Positions 35,909-44,323 are shown, numbered from the stretch's first letter. The stretch: 64,000 nucleotides of DNA from Bradyrhizobium sp. 139 (GCF_023074175.1 NZ_JADPKS010000023.1:119598-183597), one strand, 5' to 3'. The notes: generated by a model from the letters alone, not told the origin. Translations and numbers: made by a program.

Positions 35909-37123
35909 GTGAATCCAACAAGATTTGGACTGCCGGTCGCCGCCGCCTTGGCGGCAACGCTGCTGCCGGGTGCGGCGTCGGCGCAGGTTTCCGACGACAT
36001 CGTCAAGATCGGCGTGCTCACCGACATGAACGGTCCGGCCTCGGCGCCGACCGGCCAGGGTTCGGTGACGGCGGCGCAGATGGCGATCGACGATTTCGGC
36101 GGCACCGTGCTTGGCAAGCCGATCAGCATCGTGATCGGCGACCACCAGCTCAAGGCCGACATCGGCGGCGCCATCGCCCGGCGCTGGTACGATGTCGACC
36201 AGGTCGATCTGATCGTCGACGTGCCGGTCTCCGCGGTCGGGCTTGCGGTGCAGAACATCGCCAACGAGAAGAAGCGGCTGTTCATCACCCACTCCACCGG
36301 CACGGCGGATTTCCACGGCAAGTTCTGCTCGCCCTACGCGATCCAGTGGGTGTTCGACACCCGTGCGCTCGCGGTCGGCACCGCGGACGCGGTGGTCAAG
36401 CGCGGCGGCGACAGCTGGTTCTTCATCACCGACGACTATGCCTTCGGCCATTCGCTGGAGCGCGACGCCTCAGCGGTCGTGACCGCCAATGGCGGCAAGG
36501 TGCTGGGCTCGGTGCGGCCGCCACTGGCAACGCCCGACCTCTCCTCCTTCGTGCTCCAGGCGCAGGCCTCCAAGGCCAAGATCATCGGCATCGCCGCCGG
36601 TCCGCCCAACAACATGAACGAGATCAAGACCGGCTCGGAGTTCGGCGTGTTCAAGGGCGGCCAGCAGATGGCGGCGCTGCTGGCGCTGATCACCGACATC
36701 CACGGCCTCGGCCTTCAGGCTGCGCAAGGGCTGCTGCTGACGACATCGTTCTATTGGGACATGGACGACAGGACCCGCGAATGGTCGAAGCGCTACTTCG
36801 CCAAGATGAACAAGATGCCATCGATGTGGCAGGCCGGCGTCTATTCGAGCGTGATGCACTATCTCAACGCCATCAAGGACACCGGCACCGACGATCCGCT
36901 CAAGGTCGCCGCCAAGATGCGCGAGAAGCCGATCGAGGATTTCTTCGCCCGCAACGGCCGCTTACGCGATGACAATCTGATGGTGCACGATCTCTGGCTG
37001 GTGCAGGTGAAGACGCCGGAGGAGAGCAAATATCCCTGGGACTATTACAAGATCCTCACCACCATTTCCGGCGACAAGGCCTTTGGGCCGCCGGATCCGG
37101 CATGTGCGATGGTGAAGAAGTGA
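35909..37123 (+). CDS. ABC transporter substrate-binding protein (Leu/Ile/Val-type, type 1 PBP)
   Basis: A 404-residue exported binding protein with a signal peptide (FGLPVAAALAATLLPGAASA). The family opening VSDDIVKIGVLTDMNGPASA is followed by AAQMAIDDFGGTVLGKPI and ITDDYAFGHSLERDA. The start is a GTG at 35909 with GGGGAGG about 6 bases upstream; the longer open frame before it is not supported. Related proteins bind branched-chain amino acids, amides or aromatic compounds. The ligand is unknown. No permease or ATPase genes accompany it, so it must share a transporter or act alone. Confidence 0.92.
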   Translation: MNPTRFGLPVAAALAATLLPGAASAQVSDDIVKIGVLTDMNGPASAPTGQGSVTAAQMAIDDFGGTVLGKPISIVIGDHQLKADIGGAIARRWYDVDQVDLIVDVPVSAVGLAVQNIANEKKRLFITHSTGTADFHGKFCSPYAIQWVFDTRALAVGTADAVVKRGGDSWFFITDDYAFGHSLERDASAVVTANGGKVLGSVRPPLATPDLSSFVLQAQASKAKIIGIAAGPPNNMNEIKTGSEFGVFKGGQQMAALLALITDIHGLGLQAAQGLLLTTSFYWDMDDRTREWSKRYFAKMNKMPSMWQAGVYSSVMHYLNAIKDTGTDDPLKVAAKMREKPIEDFFARNGRLRDDNLMVHDLWLVQVKTPEESKYPWDYYKILTTISGDKAFGPPDPACAMVKK

Positions 37124-37146
37124 CGGCGTAGCAACCACGGAGAAGG

Positions 37147-37234
37147 TCGTCATGCCCGGGCTTGTCCCGGGCATCCACGTCTTACGTCATGCGTGGAAGC
37201 GCGTGGATGCCCGGGACAAGCCCGGGCATGACGA
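37147..37234. repeat. REP-like 33-bp perfect inverted repeat
   Basis: Two arms of 33 bases (37147-37179 and 37202-37234) are exact reverse complements around a 22-base centre. Each arm itself contains the shorter palindrome cccgggcttgtcccggg. It lies between the convergent ends of the ABC binding protein and TAXI genes, so it can serve as a bidirectional terminator. Confidence 0.85.
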
Positions 37235-37253
37235 TTGTGGGTGTGGCCGCGCT

Positions 37254-38231
37254 CTATTTCACCACGCCGATCTCGCGAAAGTACTTCATCACGCCGGGAT
37301 GAATCAGCTCCGGCTTCGGCGCTGCCGCCACCGTGTTCGACGCCGTGGTCTCGCAGGCCTGCGCCAGCGTCCTGCAGAATGTCACCTCGACGCCGTGCAG
37401 CGTCTTGGCCAGCCGATAGGCGACATCGTCCGGCAGATCCTCGCGCGTCAGCACAAAACTCCAGGAGCCAAGCGAGGCGATCGGCTCGGATTGTTTTGGA
37501 TAGCTGCCCGCCGGCACGGTCAGCGGCTTCAGGAACGCATGTTTGGCGCGGATGCGCGCGATCTCTTCGGCACTGGGCGCGATGAAGCGCGCGCCTGACG
37601 CGCTCGAGGCCACCGCCGCAAAGCCGGGCCAGCCGATGCCGGCGCCCCAGAGTGCGGCGACACGTCCATCCTCGACCATCGCGGGACCGTCGCCGGCGCG
37701 GTCGAGATAAACAGCCTTGAAATCCTCGTCCTGCTTCAGGCCGAGCCCATCCAGCACGTAGCGCGCCAGGATCGGCAGGCCCGAGCCTTTTGCGCCGAAC
37801 GCGACGGGCTGACCGACGAGATCGCGAATCGTCTTGTAGGAACTGTCCGCGCGCACCACGAACATGCCGGGGTTGGAATAGATCGCCGTGAGAATCTTCA
37901 GCCGCACCGGCCCGCGGCCGATGCCGGCAAAGGCTTCATAGGCCGGCTCGCCCGCGACCAAAGCGAGATCGAGCTCGCCTTTCTCCAAGAGCGGAATGTT
38001 CTCGTTGCTGCCCTTGGTGTTGCGCGGGACGATAATGGCTTGCGGATCGGCCGCATTCATCGCTTGCGCGAAGGCGTTGCCATAGAGGGGAAAGCCGCCG
38101 CCGGGCGTCGCGGTGCCCAGGCTAATCGTAGAGCTGATTGTCGTGGTCGAAATGGCCTTGCCTCCGGTTTGAGCAGCGGCGAGGCTTGAAAGCAGCGCCG
38201 CGCCGAGAACAATGGTGATTGCGAATCTCAT
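37254..38231 (-). CDS. TAXI-family TRAP transporter solute-binding protein
   Basis: A 325-residue periplasmic protein with a signal peptide (MRFAITIVLGAALLSSLAAA). TAXI features are ISLGTATPGGGFPLYGNAFA, the ENIPLLEKGELDLALVAGE segment and the late FCRTLAQACETTASNTVAA. I chose the ATG at 38231; the upstream extension of the frame lies in the divergent promoter. The TRAP permease subunits are not present in the window. It is divergent from the TctC-type gene and convergent with the ABC binding protein. Confidence 0.88.
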   Translation of the reverse strand: MRFAITIVLGAALLSSLAAAQTGGKAISTTTISSTISLGTATPGGGFPLYGNAFAQAMNAADPQAIIVPRNTKGSNENIPLLEKGELDLALVAGEPAYEAFAGIGRGPVRLKILTAIYSNPGMFVVRADSSYKTIRDLVGQPVAFGAKGSGLPILARYVLDGLGLKQDEDFKAVYLDRAGDGPAMVEDGRVAALWGAGIGWPGFAAVASSASGARFIAPSAEEIARIRAKHAFLKPLTVPAGSYPKQSEPIASLGSWSFVLTREDLPDDVAYRLAKTLHGVEVTFCRTLAQACETTASNTVAAAPKPELIHPGVMKYFREIGVVK

Positions 38232-38338
38232 GGTCGGTCCCGGCGGGCCCGCGTCAACATCGACTTGCGACGATGTAGGCAGCGCCCCGATTTTGTGAAA
38301 GCATGCAGCCCAACGACAATAGAACAATGGGAGGCTTC

Positions 38339-39316
38339 ATGTTGCGAATTTTGCGTAACAGTATTTTCGGGCTGGTTTTCATTTCAACGCTTTTTAGCGC
38401 CGCACCTCCCGCCTCCGCAGCCGGATATCCCGACCGTCCCGTGCACTGGATCATCGGCTTCTCCGCCGGCGGCCCGGTCGACATCGTCGCGCGGATCATG
38501 GCGCAATGGCTGTCGGACCGTCTCGGCCAGCAGTTCATCGTCGAGAACCGCACCGGCTCGGGCGGCAACATCGCCGCCGCGGCCGCGATCAGCTCGCCGG
38601 CGGACGGCTATACGCTGCTGTTCGTCGCGCCCAACAACGCGATCTCGACCTCACTCTACAAGAAGCTGCCGTTCGACTTCCTGCGCGACACCGTGCCGGT
38701 CGCGAGCATCATGCAGCTCACCAACATGCTGGTCGTCGCCAACGCGTTTCCCGCGAAGACCGTCCAGGAGTTCATCGACTACTGCAAGGCCAATCCCGGC
38801 AAGATCTCGTTTGCCTCGTCCGGCAACGGCACCTCGGTGCACATGTCGGCGGAGTTGTTCAAGGTGATGACCAAGTGCGACATGGTGCACGTGCCCTATC
38901 GCGGCTCGGCGATCGCCTTCCCGGACATCATCTCCAACAAGGTGCAGCTGATCTTCGACAATCTTCCCTCCGCGCTGGAACAGGCGAAAGGCGGCAACGT
39001 CCGCGCGCTCGGGGTGACCTCGCCGCAGCGCTGGCCGATCGTCCCCGACGTGCCCGCGATCGCCGAGACCGTGCCGGGATTCGAATCGATCGGCTTCTAC
39101 GGCATCTCCGCGCCGAAGGGCACGCCGCCCGAGGTGGTCGAGATCCTCAACAAGGCCGTCGGCGAAGCGCTGAAGGACCCGAAGCTGGTGGCACGGCTCG
39201 CCGAGACCGGCGGCATCCCCAAGCCGATGACGCCGGCCGAGTTCGGCAAGCTGGTCGCCGACGAGACCGAGAAGTGGAAGAAGGTCGTGGAGTACGCCGG
39301 GGTTTCGGTGGATTAG
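38339..39316 (+). CDS. Tripartite tricarboxylate transporter (TctC/Bug) substrate-binding protein
   Basis: A 325-residue periplasmic binding protein. The signal peptide (LRNSIFGLVFISTLFSAAPP) is followed by YPDRPVHWIIGFSAGGPVDI, VENRTGSGGNIAAAAA and HVPYRGSAIAFPDIISNKV, which are the diagnostic Bug motifs. The ATG at 38339 has GGGAGG 5-6 bases upstream, which decides it over earlier ATGs. Bug proteins bind carboxylates and aromatic or amino-acid anions. As usual for this huge family in soil bacteria, no tctAB permease accompanies it. Confidence 0.93.
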   Translation: MLRILRNSIFGLVFISTLFSAAPPASAAGYPDRPVHWIIGFSAGGPVDIVARIMAQWLSDRLGQQFIVENRTGSGGNIAAAAAISSPADGYTLLFVAPNNAISTSLYKKLPFDFLRDTVPVASIMQLTNMLVVANAFPAKTVQEFIDYCKANPGKISFASSGNGTSVHMSAELFKVMTKCDMVHVPYRGSAIAFPDIISNKVQLIFDNLPSALEQAKGGNVRALGVTSPQRWPIVPDVPAIAETVPGFESIGFYGISAPKGTPPEVVEILNKAVGEALKDPKLVARLAETGGIPKPMTPAEFGKLVADETEKWKKVVEYAGVSVD

Positions 39317-39331
39317 GGCCGGCGATCCCCC

Positions 39332-39386
39332 GCGAGCTTGCAGCTCGCCAGCAAGGCATTGGAGGGGATCGGGACATCCCTCCAAT
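39332..39386 (+). terminator. Two hairpins after the TctC-type gene
   Basis: A GCGAGC-TTGCA-GCTCGC hairpin (39332-39348) is followed by a second stem, ATTGGAGGG with CCCTCCAAT (39358-39386), and then by a short A-run (caaaaa). They lie 15-70 bp after the stop codon. The second could act as a rho-independent terminator, although it lacks a T-tract on the plus strand. Confidence 0.5.
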
Positions 39387-39662
39387 CAAAAATGCCGAAA
39401 ACAACCCCATGCACAGTAGAAGAGGCGAGCGATTACAAAGGGTTACGGAAACACAAAAATGATCCTTCGCCGGAGCGATTTGACTCGTCGGGCAAAACAG
39501 GAGCATAAGGGCATCATCGCCAGTTTCGGGTATTCGAAAATCTCTAGCGCTGCCGCGCCGGCGTTCCCCTCCGCCAGAGCCAGCATTGCACCCCCGCCTC
39601 CATCCCTGTAAACGAACCGCGCACCGTTGCCGGCCGCGCATTCCTGCGGCCGTCTCGCGGCG
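39387..39662. other. Intergenic region upstream of the tRNA
   Basis: No coding region is evident. The segment should hold the promoter of the tRNA gene, but I cannot assign boxes with confidence. Confidence 0.35.
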
Positions 39663-39738
39663 GGGCCTGTAGCTCAATGGTTAGAGCCGGCCGCTCATAA
39701 CGGTCTGGTTGCAGGTTCGAGTCCTGCCGGGCCCACCA
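39663..39738 (+). tRNA. tRNA with CAU anticodon, probably tRNA-Ile2 (lysidine type)
   Basis: A complete 76-base cloverleaf can be drawn. The 7-bp acceptor stem GGGCCTG pairs with CGGGCCC. The D arm is GCTC/GAGC, and the anticodon stem GGCCG/CGGTC encloses loop CTCATAA with anticodon CAT. The T arm is GCAGG/CCTGC with TTCGAGT, and CCA is encoded. The compact D loop (AATGGTTA) and overall sequence resemble E. coli tRNA-Ile2, whose CAU is converted to lysidine-AU. An elongator methionine tRNA is the alternative. Confidence 0.93.
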
Positions 39739-39857
39739 GCGCTGGAATGCACTCTACAGCTCGCCCTACCTGTGAGGAAATGGTCGCGACGGTCGAATAG
39801 CCGTTTGTGTCTTCGGGCTTGTAAACTGCCGGAACCTTCTTGATAAATCTGAGAACC

Positions 39858-40442
39858 ATGACCGCGTTTGCTCAAGCCCCCGAGAAAGAGACACAGACGC
39901 TACGGTGGCTGCCCTTCATTGCCGCAATTGCCGCGGTCACGACTGCAACGCCCTTTGCGTGGGATAAGAGCCTTGGCACGTTTCTGTTTCTCATCTCACT
40001 CTACTTGCCCGCGGTGGCATTAGTTTGCGTCGGACTCTGCATCTGGGCCGGAGTCGAGAGGAAATCCTCCCGAGCTCGTTCGATAGTCGTCTCGCTCGTG
40101 GTGATGCTCACGCTGATCGGCGGGACCTTCGGGGCACTGCCGCGAGCCAAAGATGAACTTCGGTTTCTAGCTTGGTCTTACGCGCACAACGACGCACTAA
40201 GAGGGTTCGCGGACAAAGACTCGGTCATGCTGGCTTGGGAAAGCTGGGGAATGGCAGGTATGGAAAATGACGCTTACCTCGTCTCGAACCCGAGCGATAA
40301 CGGCGGAGGACGGTGGAGCTTCGGAGTGGCTCCGCCACGTCGGATCAAGTTGCGAAATCGTTGCTTCGAAACGGATGCGTCGTGGAATCTATGTCATCAC
40401 AACGTACAATTGTCCGCTGCGATAAGGAACATGCAGGTGTAG
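39858..40442 (+). CDS. Hypothetical membrane protein
   Basis: About 194 residues starting at the ATG at 39858. Three hydrophobic segments lie in the N-terminal half (LPFIAAIAAVTTATPFAW, LFLISLYLPAVALVCVGLCI, and SIVVSLVVMLTLIGGTFGAL). The C-terminal half is soluble, with several Trp and two Cys near the end (RNRCFETDASWNLCHHN). I do not recognise the family. It starts about 120 bp after the tRNA and its composition by eye is less GC-rich than the neighbours, so it may belong to acquired DNA. Confidence 0.6.
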   Translation: MTAFAQAPEKETQTLRWLPFIAAIAAVTTATPFAWDKSLGTFLFLISLYLPAVALVCVGLCIWAGVERKSSRARSIVVSLVVMLTLIGGTFGALPRAKDELRFLAWSYAHNDALRGFADKDSVMLAWESWGMAGMENDAYLVSNPSDNGGGRWSFGVAPPRRIKLRNRCFETDASWNLCHHNVQLSAAIRNMQV

Positions 40443-40710
40443 AGCGGAGAGCATCGGCGAAGTTACGGTGCCAATTCACTCAATGATCGACCGCTATCGA
40501 GCACGCAAGCCTTATGAACTAAGTGTCACCGGATTGCCCGGCTCACAGCAGCACTTGTCGGTCTCTAAGCCGCTACGCAGGATTAATACGGATAGCCGCA
40601 AGAAAGAAGATGGGTGCCGCCGATTGACCGGACGCCCCTTTTCTTCCCAACTGACAACAGCGGGTGGGCGCGCGGGAATCATTGTGCGGACTGGTATCGC
40701 AACCGATAGT

Positions 40711-41077
40711 TCAACAAGCGTATTTTTCCGCGATCTTGTCGCCAATCGAAAGCTCTTCAGCCTCCATGATTTTCAAACCGGTCTCGGTTATTTTGACAAC
40801 ATCGGTCACGCACGATTCAAATTTTGTCTTTTGACCTTGGGGCAGGCAAATATCCGCCCACGTGGTCGTTGCCACCGTGCGCGGCGATGAACATGGCGAC
40901 GGCCGACCGGCAATAGGATTCGATTTCGTTGTCGTCCTCTGCTCTCGCCTCATCGAAGCGTTCGTCCTGAACCAGGACTATCAGCGACTGAGCCGAAGCT
41001 GCCGGACCGAGCGCCCGCCGACACAAAAAACGATTCCGCAGCGTCTCGAACGACTTACAGGATCGAGTCGTTTTCAA
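40711..41077 (-). pseudogene. Possible frameshifted small gene
   Basis: Two overlapping minus-strand frames each look protein-like for only part of their length. The upstream frame has ARAEDDNEIESYCRSAVAMF and IAAHGG. The downstream frame has LPQGQKTKFESCVTDVVKIT and ETGLKIMEAEELSIGDKIAE before its stop. Joined at about 40870 they would give one protein of roughly 110 residues. The family is not recognised, and the case rests on residue composition only. Confidence 0.3.
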
Positions 41078-41180
41078 AACGAAAGCACCGCTGATCGAGT
41101 CGTTCTTAAGGTCAAGATCGAGTCGTTCTCAAAATGCAGGAATCAGCAAACTCAAGCACTTAGCCGAGTCGTTTTCAAAG
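41061..41180. repeat. Four short direct repeats, consensus GATCGAGTCGTTYTCAAAR
   Basis: Copies are at 41061-41079, 41093-41111, 41116-41134 and 41162-41180, with one to four mismatches from the consensus. Spacing between starts is 32, 23 and 46 bp, so they are not a CRISPR array. A partial inverted copy (tcgaacgact) precedes them at 41046. No gene starts at a standard distance. The function is unknown. Confidence 0.65.
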
Positions 41181-41299
41181 TGTCCCCACAAGGCACTTCT
41201 GAAAACACCCAAAACGCCCGTGCAACGATTGGTGCAGTGATTGGTTTTCCGATCATCCACGTCTGTGCGCCATCTGTACCGCGTCAAACGGAGAGGATC

Positions 41300-41460
41300 A
41301 TGACCAAGTTCATCGCGGTCATCGCAACGCTTGTGACCACTTCCGCTCTCGCGAAGACCCTATCCGACGCCGACACGCGACGGTCGGGAGCGCATCCAGC
41401 GCACCGGAGCCTGCCCGACTGGCTACGTTGGCGTCGGCGACAAGTGCGAGGCTTGGCCAT
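41300..41460 (+). pseudogene. Frameshifted small secreted Cys-containing protein
   Basis: The ATG at 41300, preceded by GAGAGG, opens a signal peptide (MTKFIAVIATLVTTSALA) and runs to about codon 27. The coherent continuation is then in another frame: RERIQRTGACPTGYVGVGDK followed by CEAW. The 'GACPTGY-G-G-KCE' pattern looks like a short secreted protein with paired cysteines. A frameshift near 41388 would join the parts. I do not know its function. Confidence 0.4.
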
Positions 41461-41512
41461 CGCGCAGTCGGACGATCCCACGAGGAATGCGACGACCGCC
41501 AATCGGAAAACT

Positions 41513-41804
41513 TCACCAAAGTACACGCCCATTGCCGTTTGGAAAATGTTTGAGGAAATGGAATTGCTGTTCGAGCGCCGAAATGCGCTTCTCGAGCTCC
41601 GCTGGCGTTGTACCGCGGCCGGGGCCGGACAGACCCCAGCCGCGTGAACAGGCTGACTCATGTCGCCGCGCCGATCGCGTCCCGATGCGGGTGATCGCGC
41701 CGCTTGGCGATCTCGTAGGGAATCCCCCAGACGGCGACCACGCCGTACACGACGCGCGGCAGCACGGCGATGAGGATGGCAAGTGCGACGTAGTCCAGCG
41801 TCAT
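41513..41804 (-). pseudogene. Decayed DUF3302 (YiaW-like) inner-membrane protein gene
   Basis: From the ATG at 41804 the first 48 codons read like the DUF3302 N-terminus: LDYVALAILIAVLPRVVYGV, then GIPYEIAKRRDHPHRDAI. A TGA then occurs exactly where the family has the Trp of 'GWVSLFT', and VSLFT follows in the same frame. The 'IWPFLWIWATLY' helix is missing. In another frame the sequence resumes with RGWGLSGPGRGT and ELEKRISALEQQFHFL, which is the family's C-terminal coiled coil. The gene therefore carries a nonsense codon, an internal deletion and a frameshift. Confidence 0.65.
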
Positions 41805-41857
41805 GGATGTGGCTCGCTAGGTGGTGCCGGCCGCTGCGCCGACGATCCTCCCGATCA

Positions 41858-42367
41858 CTACCGGCAATAATCCCAGAAGCCCTGCGTGCGGGACGGGTCG
41901 GTGTAGTACCAGCACATCCCGGGCGCGGGCGCCGCGCCCGCCCAGGCCGCAGCGGTCGCCGCGCTCACGAATCCGATCGCCGCACCGGCGGCGATCGCGC
42001 CGCCCCTTGGCCAGTGGTAGTAGCCGGGGCGCGCCCAGCCGCCGCGTCCTCGCACGGCCGTCGTGCTGCGAACGGCGACATTACCCCGCGGTCCCCGGAC
42101 CGCGGTTCGACCGTGATAGGCTCCGCCGCGAGGTCCAACCGCGGCGCCGCCGCGGTGCACCACGGCGCCACCGCGGGGGCCGACCGCAGCCCCGCCGCGG
42201 CGGCCGGCCGCGCGAACCTCGATGAGATCGGGCGAGGCCGTCATGTCCTGGCGGATTGCCGCCGGCTGCAGCGGCGCCGCCACGGCCTTTCCGACGGGCA
42301 TGGCAAGGTTGGATGTGACCATCAGGACAACGGTTGCGAACGAGATCGTATAGCTGTGAATGGACAT
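41858..42367 (-). CDS. Secreted Gly/Arg-rich repeat protein
   Basis: A 169-residue protein. The signal peptide (about 1-32, ending GKAVA) is followed by a low-complexity region with repeats of the form GGAAVGPRGGAVVHR and GGAYHGRTAVRGPRG. A hydrophobic Gly/Ala segment (IAAGAAIGFVSAATAAAWAG) and a C-terminus with two cysteines (GMCWYYTDPSRTQGFWDYCR) complete it. Ribosome-binding site AGAGG precedes the ATG at 42367. Proteins of this make-up are common, uncharacterised envelope or surface proteins in Bradyrhizobium. It marks the left border of the sulfatase island. Confidence 0.75.
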   Translation of the reverse strand: MSIHSYTISFATVVLMVTSNLAMPVGKAVAAPLQPAAIRQDMTASPDLIEVRAAGRRGGAAVGPRGGAVVHRGGAAVGPRGGAYHGRTAVRGPRGNVAVRSTTAVRGRGGWARPGYYHWPRGGAIAAGAAIGFVSAATAAAWAGAAPAPGMCWYYTDPSRTQGFWDYCR

Positions 42368-42567
42368 CAAAGTACCTCTTCTCGTTGTTCTGGTTGCCAT
42401 CGTAGCCGCCCCGTCGGCGAAACGCGCCAACACCAGAGCATGCCTTCACTGTCGAATTTGGCGATGCGCCCGGCGGGCGGGAAGAAGCTCCCACCGCCTT
42501 GCGTCGTGATACACGCGACGAAATCGGCAATTCGCCTTTTTCGCCGCGCCGTCGTTCCTCTCCGTTG

Positions 42568-44247
42568 CTATTGCGGCTTGAGCGTTTCAAGCTCGTTGAG
42601 GCGCTTCAGCGCCGCCTGTTGCCGGAGCATTCCGTAGTTGATGCTGCCCGCGTTCAGCGAACTGCCTTCCTGATACGGGAACTGGTCGAAATCGGAGAAG
42701 AACTCCTTGATCTTGCCCTGCACAGGCACGATCAACCACATGTTCTGGGCAAGGAATTTCATCGCCTCGCCGCCTTCTTCCAAACCGCGCTCGTATGGAT
42801 CCATGCGCAGATTGGTGATCAATGACCAAGCCGTGACGTCGCGCGTGCCTGTTGCGATGTTTCCCTTCGACGAGGCAAAGCTCAGCTTCCAGTCCTTCCA
42901 CCTGATGGCATTGAGGTTGCCGCCCTGATCGAAGTAGTAGATCGCCTCGCGTGGCCCCTCCTTGGCATCGCCCTTCAAATACGGCATGAAATTGTATCCA
43001 TCGAGATGGACCTTGAAGTTCTTGCCGCCGGCGCCTGCAAAGCCGGTCTTCATCTTCTCCTTGACATCAGGGATCCCTGCAGCTGCGGCCAAGGTCGGGA
43101 ACCAATCGATCAGCGAGATGATGTCGTTGTACTGGGTACCGGGCTTCACCACGCCCGGCCAGCGCACCATCATGGGAACGCGCATGCCGCCTTCCCACGT
43201 CGTGCCCTTCTCGCCATGGAATGGCGTCATGGCTCCATCCGGCCACAGCGCGATCTCGGCACCGTTGTCGGTCGTGTAGAGCACGATCGTATTGTTGGCG
43301 ATGCCGAGGTCGTCGAGCTGCTTGAGCAACTCTCCGACCATTCCGTCATGCTCGAGCATGCCGTCGGCATGGATGCCCTTGCCGGTCTTGCCGAGCGACT
43401 CCTTCTTCAGATGGGTGAAGACGTGCATGCGCGTCGAGTTGAACCAGACGAAGAACGGCTTGTCCGCCTTGGCCTGCCGGCCGATGAAGTCCTTGGCGGC
43501 GCCGAGAAACTCCTCGTCGACCGTCGGCATGCGCGCGGTGTTGAGCGGCCCGGTGTCTTCGATTTTGCCGTCTGCCGATGATTTGATGACGCCGCGCGGA
43601 CCGAACTGCTTCCGGAAGTTCGGATCCTTCGGATAGAAGTAGCCTTCCGGCTCTTCCTCGGCATTGAGGTGATAGAGGTTGCCGAAGAACTCGTCGAAAC
43701 CGTGCTTGGTAGGCAGATGCTCGTCTCGATCGCCGAGATGGTTCTTGCCGAACTGCCCGGTGGCGTAGCCCTGGGTCTTCATGGCGTCGGCGATTGTCGG
43801 CATCCAGTCCTGGATGCCGTGGGGATCGCCGGGCATGCCGATGGTGAGAAGGCCGGTCCGGAATGGCTCCTGGCCGAGAATGAAGGAGGCGCGGCCGGCG
43901 GTGCAGCTCTGCTGGCCGTAGGCGTCGGTGAAGATCGCCCCTTCGCTCGCGATGCGGTCTATGTTGGGCGTGCGATATCCCATCATGCCCATGGTATAGG
44001 CGCTGATCTGCGGGATGCCGATGTCGTCGCCGAAGATGACCAGGATATTCGGCTTGCGGCCCGAGGCACCTGCAGCCGGGGCAGCAGCGGGAGCAGCTTT
44101 CTGCGCCTGCGCGAGTGCCTGCGACGTCAGTGTCGCTGCCGCGACAAGGGACGACGAGCCGAGCAGTACGGCTCGGCGATTCATGATTGAATTGTCACCA
44201 CAGGCGGAATCGGCGACGGTGTTGTCCTGCTTCTTCTCACAGCTCAT
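42568..44247 (-). CDS. Arylsulfatase-type sulfatase with CTAGR motif (sulfatase 1)
   Basis: A 559-residue exported sulfatase. A twin-arginine-like signal (MNRRAVLLGSSSLVAAATLT) begins at residue 22 of the frame. The ATG at 44247 has a strong AAGGAG 6 bases upstream and is kept as start. The metal-binding IFGDDIG and the formylglycine region SCTAGRASF (Cys115) are present, as are GKNHLGDRDEHLPTKHGFDE and YTTDNGAE. The motif has Ala where C-x-P-x-R has Pro. It is the last gene of the minus-strand island, 76 bp after batD, and is close in sequence pattern to sulfatase 2. Confidence 0.93.
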   Translation of the reverse strand: MSCEKKQDNTVADSACGDNSIMNRRAVLLGSSSLVAAATLTSQALAQAQKAAPAAAPAAGASGRKPNILVIFGDDIGIPQISAYTMGMMGYRTPNIDRIASEGAIFTDAYGQQSCTAGRASFILGQEPFRTGLLTIGMPGDPHGIQDWMPTIADAMKTQGYATGQFGKNHLGDRDEHLPTKHGFDEFFGNLYHLNAEEEPEGYFYPKDPNFRKQFGPRGVIKSSADGKIEDTGPLNTARMPTVDEEFLGAAKDFIGRQAKADKPFFVWFNSTRMHVFTHLKKESLGKTGKGIHADGMLEHDGMVGELLKQLDDLGIANNTIVLYTTDNGAEIALWPDGAMTPFHGEKGTTWEGGMRVPMMVRWPGVVKPGTQYNDIISLIDWFPTLAAAAGIPDVKEKMKTGFAGAGGKNFKVHLDGYNFMPYLKGDAKEGPREAIYYFDQGGNLNAIRWKDWKLSFASSKGNIATGTRDVTAWSLITNLRMDPYERGLEEGGEAMKFLAQNMWLIVPVQGKIKEFFSDFDQFPYQEGSSLNAGSINYGMLRQQAALKRLNELETLKPQ

Positions 44248-44323
44248 TCGACGCTCCTTGATTTTCTGGCTTTGATTGTAGCCGTTGGTTCGAGTCTGGT
44301 AGTCTGCTTGATCGGTCTCCTTC

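Larger units (their letters stand above)
40443..41299. other. Gene-poor stretch downstream of the tRNA
   Basis: Apart from one possible frameshifted fragment on the minus strand (40711-41077) and a cluster of short direct repeats (41061-41180), I see no gene here. Open frames are short and overlap in several phases without ribosome-binding sites. Base composition is visibly lower in GC than in the flanking operons. Confidence 0.5.

Noticed and set aside
40468..40890. A 140-codon plus-strand open frame downstream of the hypothetical membrane protein
   Set aside because: It has no ribosome-binding site, no hydrophobic or domain pattern, and overlaps a minus-strand frame that looks more protein-like.
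41061..41180. CRISPR array
   Set aside because: Repeats are only about 19 bp, imperfect, and spaced by 4, 4 and 27 bases, unlike the uniform repeat-spacer pattern. No cas gene is present.
39663..41857. tRNA-bounded integrative element with attachment sites
   Set aside because: No integrase gene and no direct repeat of the tRNA 3' end were found inside the window, so I only report decayed DNA next to the tRNA.
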